DNA from: Alphaproteobacteria bacterium MarineAlpha5_Bin12
GTDB lineage: Bacteria > Pseudomonadota > Alphaproteobacteria > HIMB59 > GCA-002718135
Direction: 5' to 3'
Length of the DNA stretch: 64,000 bases
NCBI GenBank assembly: GCA_002937855.1
Contig: PTKS01000010.1
Coordinates: forward strand, 1-64,000
Under the pieces are notes generated by a model that worked only from the letters and a program-made list of their open reading frames with translations, was not told where the DNA came from and ran no database searches. Of the stretch, positions 1-8,753 are shown one piece after another; position 1 is the stretch's first letter, and every line of letters starts with the position of its first letter. A program made the translations under genes and the position numbers.

Positions 1-74
<74 letters not shown>

Positions 75-131
75 ATGTAAAGATCTTATTATATCTTATA
101 AATAAAATTACAAGCCTGTTAATTAATGAAT

Positions 132-1121
132 CTAAATAATTTTCTTTTTTATTATTCTAATTGTCGCTTCTTGACTACCATCATTGTAACTTCCAAACCA
201 CTTATCAAATGGTATTTCTGGATTTCCATAATTACAATTAAAGTAACGATGGTGAAGATGATGAAAAAAGGATCCTACATTGATAATATTTTTATCTTTT
301 ACCCAAATATTTTCATATCCAGCATGTGTTGAAACAGTTCCAAGAACAAGCCAGTAAGCATGGTAAAGAATATGCAGAGGATGGCTTGGTACTACAAAAT
401 GAATTAATAAAGAGCTCATATATATGGTTTGCTCAATTGGGTGCATAGAATAACCCGACCAGGGACCAGGATTGACATTTCGATGGTGAACAGAATGAGC
501 AATTTTATAAATAAAAGGTATATGTATTATGCGGTGATAACAATAAAAGTGAAAACTTTGCCAAATTTGCAATAATGGAAACCACAAACAAAACCATATC
601 CATCCATTGCTAAAATAAAAAATATCTATTTTACCAGATGCAAAAGACCAAAAAAGAAGTGATTCAAAAAAAATCCAAATAGGGACTCCATACACTAAAG
701 TCCAAAACATATTATCATAAGTGTGATTGTTAAAAGTAAATATTTTACTTTTAGTATTGCGGGTATTTGTATCATATTTGAATTTATTTCCTTGACCTTG
801 ATAAATAAAAAACCACCAATGAAGACCTCCTGCAACAATGAAAATTAATATATAATTTCTTATAGCCAACATTGAAATCCAGCCAATTTCTAAAGTTACC
901 ATTTCTTGCATAGGAGGAACAATAAAATAAAAAATTAGAAAAGAAAGAATCAAAAAAATTGTTCTGTCAGATTTTTGTAACCAATAATTCCAAATAAATT
1001 TAAGCCATCTTTTTGGTGAAGGAGGCCAATCAAAAAAAGGATAAAAACCTACAGGTAATTTTGGATGAAAGTACCATTGTTTATTAATGGGCTGATGCAA
1101 GTTATCGTCATTTTCTATCAT
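132..1121 (-). CDS. Sterol desaturase / fatty acid hydroxylase family protein
   Basis: A 329-residue integral membrane protein of the di-iron fatty acid hydroxylase superfamily. The histidine clusters are visible in order: HRIIH at 196-200, HSVHH at 209-213, a lone His near 227, HAGYEN near 266 and HHLHH at 287-291. Hydrophobic segments lie near 54-70, 86-100, 142-160, 172-186 and 235-260, so the iron site should face the cytoplasm. The family uses O2 to hydroxylate or desaturate acyl chains, carotenoids or sterols. The substrate cannot be told from sequence. It stands alone between two tRNA genes. The start is ATG and it has its own 150-nt upstream gap. Confidence 0.85.
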   Translation of the reverse strand: MIENDDNLHQPINKQWYFHPKLPVGFYPFFDWPPSPKRWLKFIWNYWLQKSDRTIFLILSFLIFYFIVPPMQEMVTLEIGWISMLAIRNYILIFIVAGGLHWWFFIYQGQGNKFKYDTNTRNTKSKIFTFNNHTYDNMFWTLVYGVPIWIFFESLLFWSFASGKIDIFYFSNGWIWFCLWFPLLQIWQSFHFYCYHRIIHIPFIYKIAHSVHHRNVNPGPWSGYSMHPIEQTIYMSSLLIHFVVPSHPLHILYHAYWLVLGTVSTHAGYENIWVKDKNIINVGSFFHHLHHRYFNCNYGNPEIPFDKWFGSYNDGSQEATIRIIKKKII

Positions 1122-1274
1122 TAATTAACTAAAAAGATTTGGCCAATATTTTATAATTATCTATTAAAAACAATTATCCTAGCACCAATTATTAATAAAG
1201 TTGAGACATAAAAGACAAATATTGAGCACTAAGTGGTCTTTAAGTGATACAAAAAGAGATTAATTAGAATTATT

Positions 1275-1349
1275 TGGTAGCGGAGGAGGGATTTGAACCC
1301 CCGACCAACGGATTATGATCCCGCTGCTCTACCACTGAGCTACTCCGCC
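1275..1349 (-). tRNA. tRNA-Met (CAT), elongator
   Basis: A minus-strand cloverleaf with acceptor GGCGGAG/CTCCGCT, D stem GCTC/GAGC and anticodon loop ATCATAA (CAT). The T arm is GGGGG-TTCAAAT-CCCTC, and the 3' CCA is encoded (bases 1275-1277). The paired acceptor end excludes the initiator. The body resembles alphaproteobacterial elongator tRNA-Met rather than the lysidine tRNA-Ile2, whose acceptor is usually GGCCCCT; that alternative is not fully excluded. The 5' end lies only 15 nt after the sufA stop on the same strand, so it may be released from the suf transcript. Confidence 0.93.
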
Positions 1350-1364
1350 TAAAAGAATTAAAGT

Positions 1365-1700
1365 TTATATGCTAAAAGATTCCCCACATCCGCAAGTGCT
1401 TTTTTCATTTGGATTATTAAATATAAATCTAGAAGCAAGCTTATCAATTTTGTAATCCATTTCACTACCTATCAAAAACATAGTAGCTTTAGGGTCAATA
1501 AAAATTTTAACTCCTTTGTCTTCAACTACATCAAATCCTTTAGTATCGTCAAAAGCGTAATCCATTTTATAAGCATAGCCAGAACAACCAGTCTTATCGA
1601 CACCAATTTTAACACCAACACAATCACCTTTTGAATTACTCATAATTTTCTTTATCTGATCAGCTGCATTTTCAGTTATTGATAGTAGTTTAGAATTCAT
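1365..1700 (-). CDS. sufA: Fe-S cluster assembly A-type carrier SufA/ErpA family
   Basis: A 111-residue A-type iron-sulfur carrier (HesB/IscA/SufA/ErpA family). The three cluster-binding cysteines are present: Cys39 in a GCSGYAY motif, and Cys103 and Cys105 in the C-terminal CGCGESF. The length is typical. It takes nascent 4Fe-4S or 2Fe-2S clusters from the SufBCD scaffold and passes them to apo-proteins. As the last protein gene of sufBCDST-A it is most simply SufA, although ErpA is a close paralogue. It starts 18 nt after sufT. Confidence 0.9.
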   Translation of the reverse strand: MNSKLLSITENAADQIKKIMSNSKGDCVGVKIGVDKTGCSGYAYKMDYAFDDTKGFDVVEDKGVKIFIDPKATMFLIGSEMDYKIDKLASRFIFNNPNEKSTCGCGESFSI

Positions 1701-1718
1701 ATCTTTATTTACTATAAA

Positions 1719-2129
1719 TTAATCAATGTCTAAAGCTAATTTTGCATCTTCTGTCATCATATCTTTGGTCCAAGGTGGTTCCCAAACTAGATTAATTTCA
1801 ACACTTTTAAAGCCATTTAAGTTTTTTATAGAATTTGCTACCATCGATGGCATTTCTCCTGCAACTGGGCAATTGGGAGTTGTTAAAGTCATATTGATTT
1901 TAACAATGTATTCGTCAATTAATTCAATCTCATATATTAGTCCTAAGTCATAAATGTTAACTGGAATTTCTGGATCATAAACTGTTTTAAGGGCTTTAAT
2001 TACATCTTCCTTATTTAATTTTAGATTTTCATCACAGTTTGAAAAGCTCTCCTTATAATTCCCATCTAAATCTGAGGTTGAATTCAAAAAGTCTTTTAAT
2101 TCTTTTTGATTTTCATCTTTTTTTATCAT
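1719..2129 (-). CDS. sufT: SUF system protein SufT (MIP18/DUF59 family)
   Basis: A 136-residue protein whose C-terminal 95 residues are a MIP18/DUF59 domain. It has the motif DPEIPVNIYDLGLIY at 52-66 and TPNCPVA at 84-90 with the conserved Cys87. The first 40 residues are an acidic, Asn/Ser/Glu-rich extension. SufT-like proteins help mature Fe-S proteins as accessory factors to the SUF scaffold. Its ATG overlaps the sufS stop by 4 nt, which implies translational coupling within the suf operon. Confidence 0.88.
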   Translation of the reverse strand: MIKKDENQKELKDFLNSTSDLDGNYKESFSNCDENLKLNKEDVIKALKTVYDPEIPVNIYDLGLIYEIELIDEYIVKINMTLTTPNCPVAGEMPSMVANSIKNLNGFKSVEINLVWEPPWTKDMMTEDAKLALDID

Positions 2130-3358
2130 TTAAAAAAATCATTAACTTTGTTTATAGATTGTATTAAAATATCGATATCTTCCATAGTATTATAAAGCCC
2201 GAATGAAATTCTGGCTGTCTGTGATATTCCAATTTTATTCATAAGTGGTTGGGTACAATGATGTCCACTCCTGATAGCTATTCCTTCTTGATCAAAAAGT
2301 GTTGCAATGTCACTAGGATGAGCATTGTTCATAGTAAATGATATTATTGCTCCTTTATTCTCTGAATGTCCAATAATTTTAACATTAGGTAATTCGTTCA
2401 TTTTTTCATATGCATGTTGATATAAAAATTTCTCATATGATTTAATTTCTTCTATTCCGACATCTTGAACAAAATCAATTGCAGCACCGAGACCTATTAC
2501 CTGAGCGATTGGAGGTGTCCCGGCTTCAAATTTCTGAGGAGCTGAAGCAAAAGTAGTCTTTTCAAAAGAAACTTTTTCTATCATGTCTCCACCCCCTTGA
2601 TATGGCGGAAGCTTGTTTAGCCAATCTTTTTTTCCATAAAGAACACCAACACCTGAAGGTCCATAGATTTTATGACCTGAAAAAACATAAAAATCACAAC
2701 CTAGTTCTTTTACATCAACTTTACCATGAGCAATATATTGGCATCCATCTACAATTACCGGTATATTTTTCTTATTAGCTTCAGATGTGATTTTTTTTAT
2801 ATCAGTTATATGTCCAAGAGAATTTGACATATGAGTTATTGAAATAAGTTTAGTTTTTGATGTTATTTTTGATAACAAATCATCTATATCTAAAGAAAAA
2901 TTATCTTTTAGTTCAGATATTACTAATTTAATATTATTAGATTTTTGAATTTGCCATGGAACAATGTTAGCATGATGCTCAAGATGAGATAAAATAATTT
3001 CATCATCATCGTTTATATAACTTTTACATAAGGATGTTGCTAAAAGATTTAGAGCTTCTGTTGCGCTTTTTGTAAATACTATTTCACTAGGATCTTCAGA
3101 ATTGATAAATTTGGATACTTTTATTCTAGTATCTTCATATTGTTTAGTCAATGTTGAGCTTAAATAATATATTCCTCTATGAATATTTGAATAATTCTCT
3201 GAGTAACATTTCTTTACTTCATCTATAACAGAATAAGGTTTCTGAGCGGAAGCAGCAGTATCAAGAAAAGTTAGAGGTTTTCCATAAATTTTTTTCAAAA
3301 AAATAGGGAATTGACCTTTTAATTCTTTAGCAGGAAAATTATGAGTATTGCTTATCAT
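2126..3358 (-). CDS. sufS: Cysteine desulfurase SufS
   Basis: A 410-residue group II (SufS/CsdA-like) PLP cysteine desulfurase, which makes alanine and a persulfide from cysteine. The PLP lysine is Lys230 in SGHKIYGPSG. The catalytic loop is RSGHHCTQP with Cys368, the short conserved form of group II enzymes. FTKSATEALN at 95-104 and DGCQYIAHG near 204-212 are typical cofactor-site motifs. No sufE or sufU partner is in the window, so the sulfur acceptor must be elsewhere or be SufB itself. It overlaps sufD by 20 nt. It may also feed MnmA, which is encoded upstream. Confidence 0.95.
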   Translation of the reverse strand: MISNTHNFPAKELKGQFPIFLKKIYGKPLTFLDTAASAQKPYSVIDEVKKCYSENYSNIHRGIYYLSSTLTKQYEDTRIKVSKFINSEDPSEIVFTKSATEALNLLATSLCKSYINDDDEIILSHLEHHANIVPWQIQKSNNIKLVISELKDNFSLDIDDLLSKITSKTKLISITHMSNSLGHITDIKKITSEANKKNIPVIVDGCQYIAHGKVDVKELGCDFYVFSGHKIYGPSGVGVLYGKKDWLNKLPPYQGGGDMIEKVSFEKTTFASAPQKFEAGTPPIAQVIGLGAAIDFVQDVGIEEIKSYEKFLYQHAYEKMNELPNVKIIGHSENKGAIISFTMNNAHPSDIATLFDQEGIAIRSGHHCTQPLMNKIGISQTARISFGLYNTMEDIDILIQSINKVNDFFK

Positions 3359-4604
3359 TTTTTTTGTTTAACCATTTATCTATTTGCAACTCAATTTTTT
3401 TCAATGACTCTTTATCATTAATATTTTTTAAAACATCCTTGCAAAATGCTTTAATTAATAATTTTTGCGAATCTTTTTCGCTAAGTCCTCGTGATTGTAG
3501 ATAATACAATTGATTATTATCTAAAGCGCCTATTGTAGATCCATGTGAACATTTTACATCATCTGCATAGATTTTGAGCTGCGGTTTATTATACAGTTTG
3601 GATTTATCTGAAAGCAACAGCCCTCTACTGAGTTGATATCCATTTGTTTTTTGAGCTTGAGATTCAACTAAAGTATTACTTAAATATACGCCACAAGACT
3701 CTTCGTTAAGTATTCCTTTATAAATTTGATTACTTTGACAATTTTCACTTTTATGAGTTACTTTAGTTTTATTATCAATATATTGTTTGTTTTTTCCAAA
3801 ATAAATCCCATTGTGATTAGCTTGTGAATTAATTCCAATTAAATTACTTAAATGTCGATTTTTAGCTGATATAGAGCCTAATTGACATGATAGTTGGTTA
3901 AATTTAGAATTTGTTTCACATATTGCATGTGATGAATAAAGTAATCTTGAAGTTAAATTTAAATTTTGAATAATTATATGTTCTAGTTCAGAGTCTTTTT
4001 CCAAAATAAAATTATTGTAAATATTTAGATCATTATTTTCAGATTTTTCATAATTAAAATTTTCAACCAAAGTTAATTTTGAATTTTTATTAATTTTTAT
4101 TATATTTCGCAAATAATTAGTAATATAATCTAAATTATTTTTATAATTAATAATTAAGTAATTTTCCTTATTTTCCTTAGTAGAAATATACAAGCCATCT
4201 GACAAAAAAATTGTATTAATATCTATTACAAAATCATTTAATTGAGTTTCATTTTCATTATAAAAAAAATTTTTTAAATCTATCAATGATTCTCCTAAAT
4301 CTTTAAAATTTATATTTAAATTTTTTTTATTTTTTTCTGTTATATGATATTTGCCATTAATATAATCTATTTCATTTTCTTCATTTAATGTTTCATTTTC
4401 CTTTAGAATTTCATTAGAGGGCTCATATCTGGTATCATTAATATGAGATAAATTACTATATTTCCAAATTTCATTTTTTTTACTTGGAGGTCCAAGATCA
4501 TCAATTTTTTCTAATATTTTGTTTCTTAAGTTAGTGAGCCATTCATTATTACTTCCAAGAATAAATTTTTCATTTTTTTGATATAAGTTACTAATTTGAT
4601 TCAT
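3339..4604 (-). CDS. sufD: Fe-S cluster scaffold subunit SufD
   Basis: A 421-residue SufB/SufD-family protein. The N-terminal half is strongly diverged and rich in Asn, Lys and Glu. The C-terminal third keeps the family beta-helix signatures: THKSENCQSNQIYKGIL, KLYNKPQLKIYADDVKCSHGS and the final LYYLQSRGLSE, which parallels the Suf[10 protein letters not shown]. It forms the SufB-SufC2-SufD scaffold. The ATG overlaps the sufC stop by 4 nt. Its place between sufC and sufS matches other alphaproteobacterial suf operons. Confidence 0.93.
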   Translation of the reverse strand: MNQISNLYQKNEKFILGSNNEWLTNLRNKILEKIDDLGPPSKKNEIWKYSNLSHINDTRYEPSNEILKENETLNEENEIDYINGKYHITEKNKKNLNINFKDLGESLIDLKNFFYNENETQLNDFVIDINTIFLSDGLYISTKENKENYLIINYKNNLDYITNYLRNIIKINKNSKLTLVENFNYEKSENNDLNIYNNFILEKDSELEHIIIQNLNLTSRLLYSSHAICETNSKFNQLSCQLGSISAKNRHLSNLIGINSQANHNGIYFGKNKQYIDNKTKVTHKSENCQSNQIYKGILNEESCGVYLSNTLVESQAQKTNGYQLSRGLLLSDKSKLYNKPQLKIYADDVKCSHGSTIGALDNNQLYYLQSRGLSEKDSQKLLIKAFCKDVLKNINDKESLKKIELQIDKWLNKKNDKQYS

Positions 4605-5338
4605 ATTATATTTTCATAACCTTTTTTTTCTAATTCAAGAGCAAGGTTTTTGTCTCCACTCCTAACAATTTTACCCGCAACTAAAATATGAACAAAATCA
4701 GGAATTATATAGTCTAGCAACCTTTGGTAATGAGTAATAACAACTATTGAATTATCTTTTCTTTTTAAACGATTAACTCCTTTTGAAACTGTCTTCAATG
4801 CGTCAATGTCTAAACCAGAGTCAGTTTCATCTAATATAGTTAAATCTGGATTAAGAAGAGTCATTTGTAAAACTTCATATCTTTTCTTTTCACCTCCAGA
4901 AAAACCTTCATTTACAGATCTCTTAAGCATTTCTTTTGAAATTCCAAGATATTCTGAGGCCTCTCTTACTTTTTTAGCAAATTCCAGTGAGTCAATTTCC
5001 TTCTTACCAAGTGATTTTAATTTTGAATTTATAGCTGTTTTTAAAAAAGGAGTGATACTTACACCGGGTAGTTCAACGGGATATTGAAAAGCCAAGAAGA
5101 GACCTAATTTTGCACGTTCATCTATTGAGAGTTCAAAAATATTTTTTTCTTTAAAAATAATTTCACCTTTTTTTATTTTATAATTGTCTTTCCCACACAA
5201 AACATTTGACAACGTGCTTTTTCCGGATCCATTTGGACCCATTATTGCATGAACTTCTCCTTGATTAATTTTTAATGAAAAATTATTTAATATAATTTTA
5301 TCTTCTACAGAAACTGTTAAATCCTTAATTTCTAACAT
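4601..5338 (-). CDS. sufC: Fe-S assembly ATPase SufC
   Basis: A 245-residue ABC-type ATPase without membrane segments. Walker A is GPNGSGKST at 34-42, the signature is SGGEKKR at 147-153, and Walker B plus its glutamate is LTILDE at 166-171, followed by the SufC-specific TDSGLDIDAL. It powers conformational change in the SufBCD scaffold and acts in the cytoplasm. It starts 9 nt after sufB. A normal length and all motifs make this a secure call. Confidence 0.97.
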   Translation of the reverse strand: MLEIKDLTVSVEDKIILNNFSLKINQGEVHAIMGPNGSGKSTLSNVLCGKDNYKIKKGEIIFKEKNIFELSIDERAKLGLFLAFQYPVELPGVSITPFLKTAINSKLKSLGKKEIDSLEFAKKVREASEYLGISKEMLKRSVNEGFSGGEKKRYEVLQMTLLNPDLTILDETDSGLDIDALKTVSKGVNRLKRKDNSIVVITHYQRLLDYIIPDFVHILVAGKIVRSGDKNLALELEKKGYENII

Positions 5339-5347
5339 TGAACTAGC

Positions 5348-6802
5348 TTATCCTACACTTCCTTCAAGAGAAATTCCGACTAGTTGCTGTGCCTCAACTG
5401 CAAATTCCATTGGAAGATTTTGAAGTACTTGCTTACAAAAACCATTTACAATTATTGAAACTGCCTCCTCATTAGTAAGCCCTCTCTGTTGACAATAATA
5501 GAGTTGATCCTCACTAATTTTTGAAGTTGAAGCTTCATGTTCTGCAACAGATGAGTTATTATTAGATTCTATATACGGAATAGTATGCGCACCACACTTG
5601 TTGCCAATTAAAAGAGAATCGCACTGGGTGTAATTACGTGAGTTAGATGAATTTTTTGAAAATCTAACAAGGCCTCTATATGTATTTTGTGATTTTCCTG
5701 ACGAAATACCTTTTGAAATAATTTTACTTTTTGTATTTTTTCCAAGGTGAATCATTTTTGTCCCTGTATCAGCTTGTTGAAAATTATTTGTTATAGCTAC
5801 AGAGTAAAATTCTCCAATTGAGTTGTCTCCTTTTAAAATACAGCTTGGATACTTCCAAGTTATAGCAGAACCCGTTTCAACTTGGGTCCAAGAAATTTTT
5901 GAATTATTACCCTTACAAATTCCTCTTTTAGTTACAAAATTATATATTCCGCCCTTTCCATTTTCATCACCCGGATACCAATTCTGGACTGTTGAATATT
6001 TTATTTCCGCGTCCTCCATAGCTATTAATTCTACATTAGCAGCATGAAGTTGATTGCTATCTCTTTTTGGAGCAGTACATCCCTCTAAATAACTAACATA
6101 ACTCCCCTTATCTGCAATAATTAAAGTTCTCTCAAACTGACCTGTTTCCTCTGCATTTATTCTAAAATAAGTTGACAACTCCATAGGACATTTAACTCCT
6201 TCAGGGACATAGACAAAAGAACCATCTGTAAATACCGCTGAATTTAATGCTGCAAAATAATGATCTGTTGTTGGAATAACAGTACCCAAATATTTTTTTA
6301 TTAAATCTGGATGCTTAATAATTGCCTCACTTATTGGGCAAAATATAATTCCAAGTTTACTTAATTTTTCCCTATATGTTGTGGCAACAGAAACACTATC
6401 AAAAACTGCATCAACTGCAACTCCTGCTAAAATTTTTTGTTCTTTTAATGGTATGCCAAGTTTATTATAAGTTTCTATTAGTTTCGGATCTATCTCATCT
6501 AAAGACTTAGGTTTACTTTCAAAACCTTTTGGGGCAGAAAAATAATATATGTCTTGATAATCTATTTTGTCGTAATTTAATTCTGACCAATCTGGTTCTT
6601 TCATATTTTTCCAAACTTCATAGGCTTTGAGCCTCCAATTCAACATCCATTCTGGCTCATTTTTTTTATTAGAGATAAATTTTATGATTTCTTCTGATAA
6701 ACCCTTTTTAGGTCTTTCACTTTCCAAATCAGTTACAAATCCATCTTTATATTTTTCAGATGATATTTTTTTTATATTATTTAATGTATTTAAGTTTGGC
6801 AT
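5348..6802 (-). CDS. sufB: Fe-S cluster scaffold subunit SufB
   Basis: A scaffold protein of 484 residues from the chosen ATG at 6802. An in-frame TTG at 6832 would add ten residues, but the ATG has AAAGGA just upstream and no extension is expected. Family signatures include [51 protein letters not shown] and the C-terminal [14 protein letters not shown]. SufB holds the nascent cluster and accepts sulfur from SufS. It is the first gene of sufB-C-D-S-T-A. Upstream lies a 91-nt gap after mnmA holding an 18-bp palindrome that may be an iron-responsive operator. Confidence 0.96.
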   Translation of the reverse strand: MPNLNTLNNIKKISSEKYKDGFVTDLESERPKKGLSEEIIKFISNKKNEPEWMLNWRLKAYEVWKNMKEPDWSELNYDKIDYQDIYYFSAPKGFESKPKSLDEIDPKLIETYNKLGIPLKEQKILAGVAVDAVFDSVSVATTYREKLSKLGIIFCPISEAIIKHPDLIKKYLGTVIPTTDHYFAALNSAVFTDGSFVYVPEGVKCPMELSTYFRINAEETGQFERTLIIADKGSYVSYLEGCTAPKRDSNQLHAANVELIAMEDAEIKYSTVQNWYPGDENGKGGIYNFVTKRGICKGNNSKISWTQVETGSAITWKYPSCILKGDNSIGEFYSVAITNNFQQADTGTKMIHLGKNTKSKIISKGISSGKSQNTYRGLVRFSKNSSNSRNYTQCDSLLIGNKCGAHTIPYIESNNNSSVAEHEASTSKISEDQLYYCQQRGLTNEEAVSIIVNGFCKQVLQNLPMEFAVEAQQLVGISLEGSVG

Positions 6803-6875
6803 ATCCTTTAATATATAAATATATAGTAACAATATATATTAAAAAAAGTAGTTATTACATATAATTAAATTTTTT

Positions 6876-6893
6876 TTTAGAATGAATTCTAAA
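6876..6893. promoter_or_regulatory. Palindrome upstream of sufB, Irr/ICE-box-like
   Basis: An inverted repeat TTTAGAA-TGAA-TTCTAAA, perfect over 14 arm bases, sits directly after the mnmA stop and 74 nt upstream of the sufB ATG. The half sites resemble the iron control element bound by the alphaproteobacterial heme/iron regulator Irr. As recalled, the published motif has similar arms, but the exact spacing needs checking. No T-run follows on either strand in the transcribed direction, so it does not look like a terminator. The operator role is inference. Confidence 0.45.
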
Positions 6894-8003
6894 TTAAGCA
6901 ATTTTTTCTTTATTAATCCAACCTCCTCCAAGAACTTCGTCTCCTTTATAAAATACACATGCCTGGCCTGGGGCAATATAAATTTGAGGCTCATCAAATT
7001 CAAATTCTATAATATTGGTTGAAGAAAATTTAATCTCTCCTCTTTGTGGCTTTTGATCGGATTTGATTTTAGCAGAACATTTTATTGAGTGATTTTTTAC
7101 TTCAGATATCCAATTAATATTTTTGACTATTACTTTATTTTTTTTCAAATCATGCTTATTCCCTACTACTATTTCATTTCTTTCTGAATTAATACGGATA
7201 ACATATAAAGGATCAACATGGCCCCCAATTCCAATTTTTCTTCTTTGTCCCACAGTATAATTGATAATACCAGAATGACTGCCAATAATTTTTTTATTAA
7301 CATCAACTATATTGCCTTTAATCAAAGATTCTGGTTTTAATTTTGTTATTAAATCATTATAAGAATTATTTGTAACAAAACATATATCTTGACTATCACT
7401 TTTATCTTGAACTTTAAGATTAAATTTTTTTGCAATTTCTCGAACTTCATTTTTTGTATAATTTCCTAGAGGGAATCTTAAATAGTTTAGTTGATCTTTA
7501 GTCGTTGCAAAAAGAAAATATGTTTGATCTTTATCTTTATCTTTAGCTCTATACAACTTAGCATTATTTAAACTTCCTATTCTTCGTGCATAATGACCGG
7601 TAACTAAGGCATCAGCATTCATTTCTTTTGCTGCATTGAGCATATCAATAAATTTTACAGTTTGATTACATCTAATACAAGGTATCGGTGTTTCCCCCTT
7701 AGAATAAGTTTCTATAAAATCATCAATAACATTATTGAAAAAATTATTTTGTAAGTCAATTGTATGATGAGGAAAATTATATTCTTCTGCTACTTTCTTT
7801 GCATCATTTATATCAATACCCGCACAACATGATTTATTTGAATTAACTTTGTCAGAATTATTATACAATTTCATAGTTATTCCAATTACATCATATCCTG
7901 AGTTTTTTAGCATAACGGCTGCAACAGAACTATCTACTCCCCCAGACATAGCAACCGCAATTTTGTTATTTTTAATCTTTTTATCTAAAATTAAATCTTC
8001 CAT
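6894..8003 (-). CDS. mnmA: tRNA-specific 2-thiouridylase MnmA
   Basis: A 369-residue PP-loop ATP pyrophosphatase that makes 2-thiouridine at U34 of Lys, Glu and Gln tRNAs. The PP-loop SGGVDSS is at 20-26. The catalytic cysteine pair is Cys109 in IPCIRCN and Cys208 in SDSQDICFV. The GHYAR motif near 136 and the C-terminal barrel ending in APGQACVFYKGDEVLGGG are typical. It lies just upstream of sufB on the same strand. SufS can provide the persulfide sulfur it needs, so the arrangement makes functional sense. The start is ATG. Confidence 0.96.
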   Translation of the reverse strand: MEDLILDKKIKNNKIAVAMSGGVDSSVAAVMLKNSGYDVIGITMKLYNNSDKVNSNKSCCAGIDINDAKKVAEEYNFPHHTIDLQNNFFNNVIDDFIETYSKGETPIPCIRCNQTVKFIDMLNAAKEMNADALVTGHYARRIGSLNNAKLYRAKDKDKDQTYFLFATTKDQLNYLRFPLGNYTKNEVREIAKKFNLKVQDKSDSQDICFVTNNSYNDLITKLKPESLIKGNIVDVNKKIIGSHSGIINYTVGQRRKIGIGGHVDPLYVIRINSERNEIVVGNKHDLKKNKVIVKNINWISEVKNHSIKCSAKIKSDQKPQRGEIKFSSTNIIEFEFDEPQIYIAPGQACVFYKGDEVLGGGWINKEKIA

Positions 8004-8106
8004 TACAATTTATATAAATATTTTTTAATAAAATATCCATAATAATAGCAATTAGTTAATTTATTTCTTCCAATTTAAATAAATTTCTTTAGAAAGATTT
8101 CGAATA

Positions 8107-8748
8107 ATGGCAGAAGTTTTGATATCAGGTCCAGAAGGTAAAATTCAAGCTAATTACAGACATGGACAAAAAAAAGATCTAGGAATAGCTTTGGTTCTTC
8201 ATCCTGACCCAACAAGGGGAGGCACAATGAATACAAAAGTCGTTTATGAATTATATAAATGTTTTGTAAACAATGGCTTTTCAACGATGAGATTTAATTT
8301 TAGAGGCGTAGGAAAAAGCGATGGAAAATTTGACGGTGGAGAAGGAGAACTTTCTGATTCAGCAGCAATCCTTGATTGGCTGCAAATAAACAATCCGAAT
8401 GCAAAAAATTGCTGGGTAGCAGGATTTTCATTTGGATCGTGGATAGCAATGCAATTATTGATGAGAAGACCAGAAATTAATAGATTCGTATCAGTTTCAA
8501 CTCCTGCGGATACTAGAGACTTTAGTTTTCTTGCTCCTTGTCCATCCTCTGGAATTTTAATACATGGAGACAAAGATGATATTTCATCACATGATACTTC
8601 TAGAATTTTAAGTGAAAAATTACAAAAACAAAAAAAAATAAAGGTGGAATTTAAAAGCGTAAAAGGTTCTGATCATTTTTTTATGAATCATATGAACCAT
8701 CTAACTCAATCAGTGAATGATTATATTGAATCTGAGATTACGATTTAA
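8107..8748 (+). CDS. Alpha/beta hydrolase, COG2945-like
   Basis: A 213-residue cytoplasmic alpha/beta hydrolase. The nucleophile elbow is GFSFGSW with Ser108. HGDKDD near 153-158 carries the likely acid and SDHFF near 188-192 the His190. LHPDPTRGGTMNTKVV and MRFNFRGVGKSDG are the signatures of the small COG2945 group, found in many proteobacteria as predicted esterase or dienelactone-hydrolase-like enzymes. The substrate is unknown. It is divergent from mnmA across about 100 nt and convergent with anmK with a 5-nt gap. Confidence 0.85.
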   Translation: MAEVLISGPEGKIQANYRHGQKKDLGIALVLHPDPTRGGTMNTKVVYELYKCFVNNGFSTMRFNFRGVGKSDGKFDGGEGELSDSAAILDWLQINNPNAKNCWVAGFSFGSWIAMQLLMRRPEINRFVSVSTPADTRDFSFLAPCPSSGILIHGDKDDISSHDTSRILSEKLQKQKKIKVEFKSVKGSDHFFMNHMNHLTQSVNDYIESEITI

Positions 8749-8753
8749 TTTAT

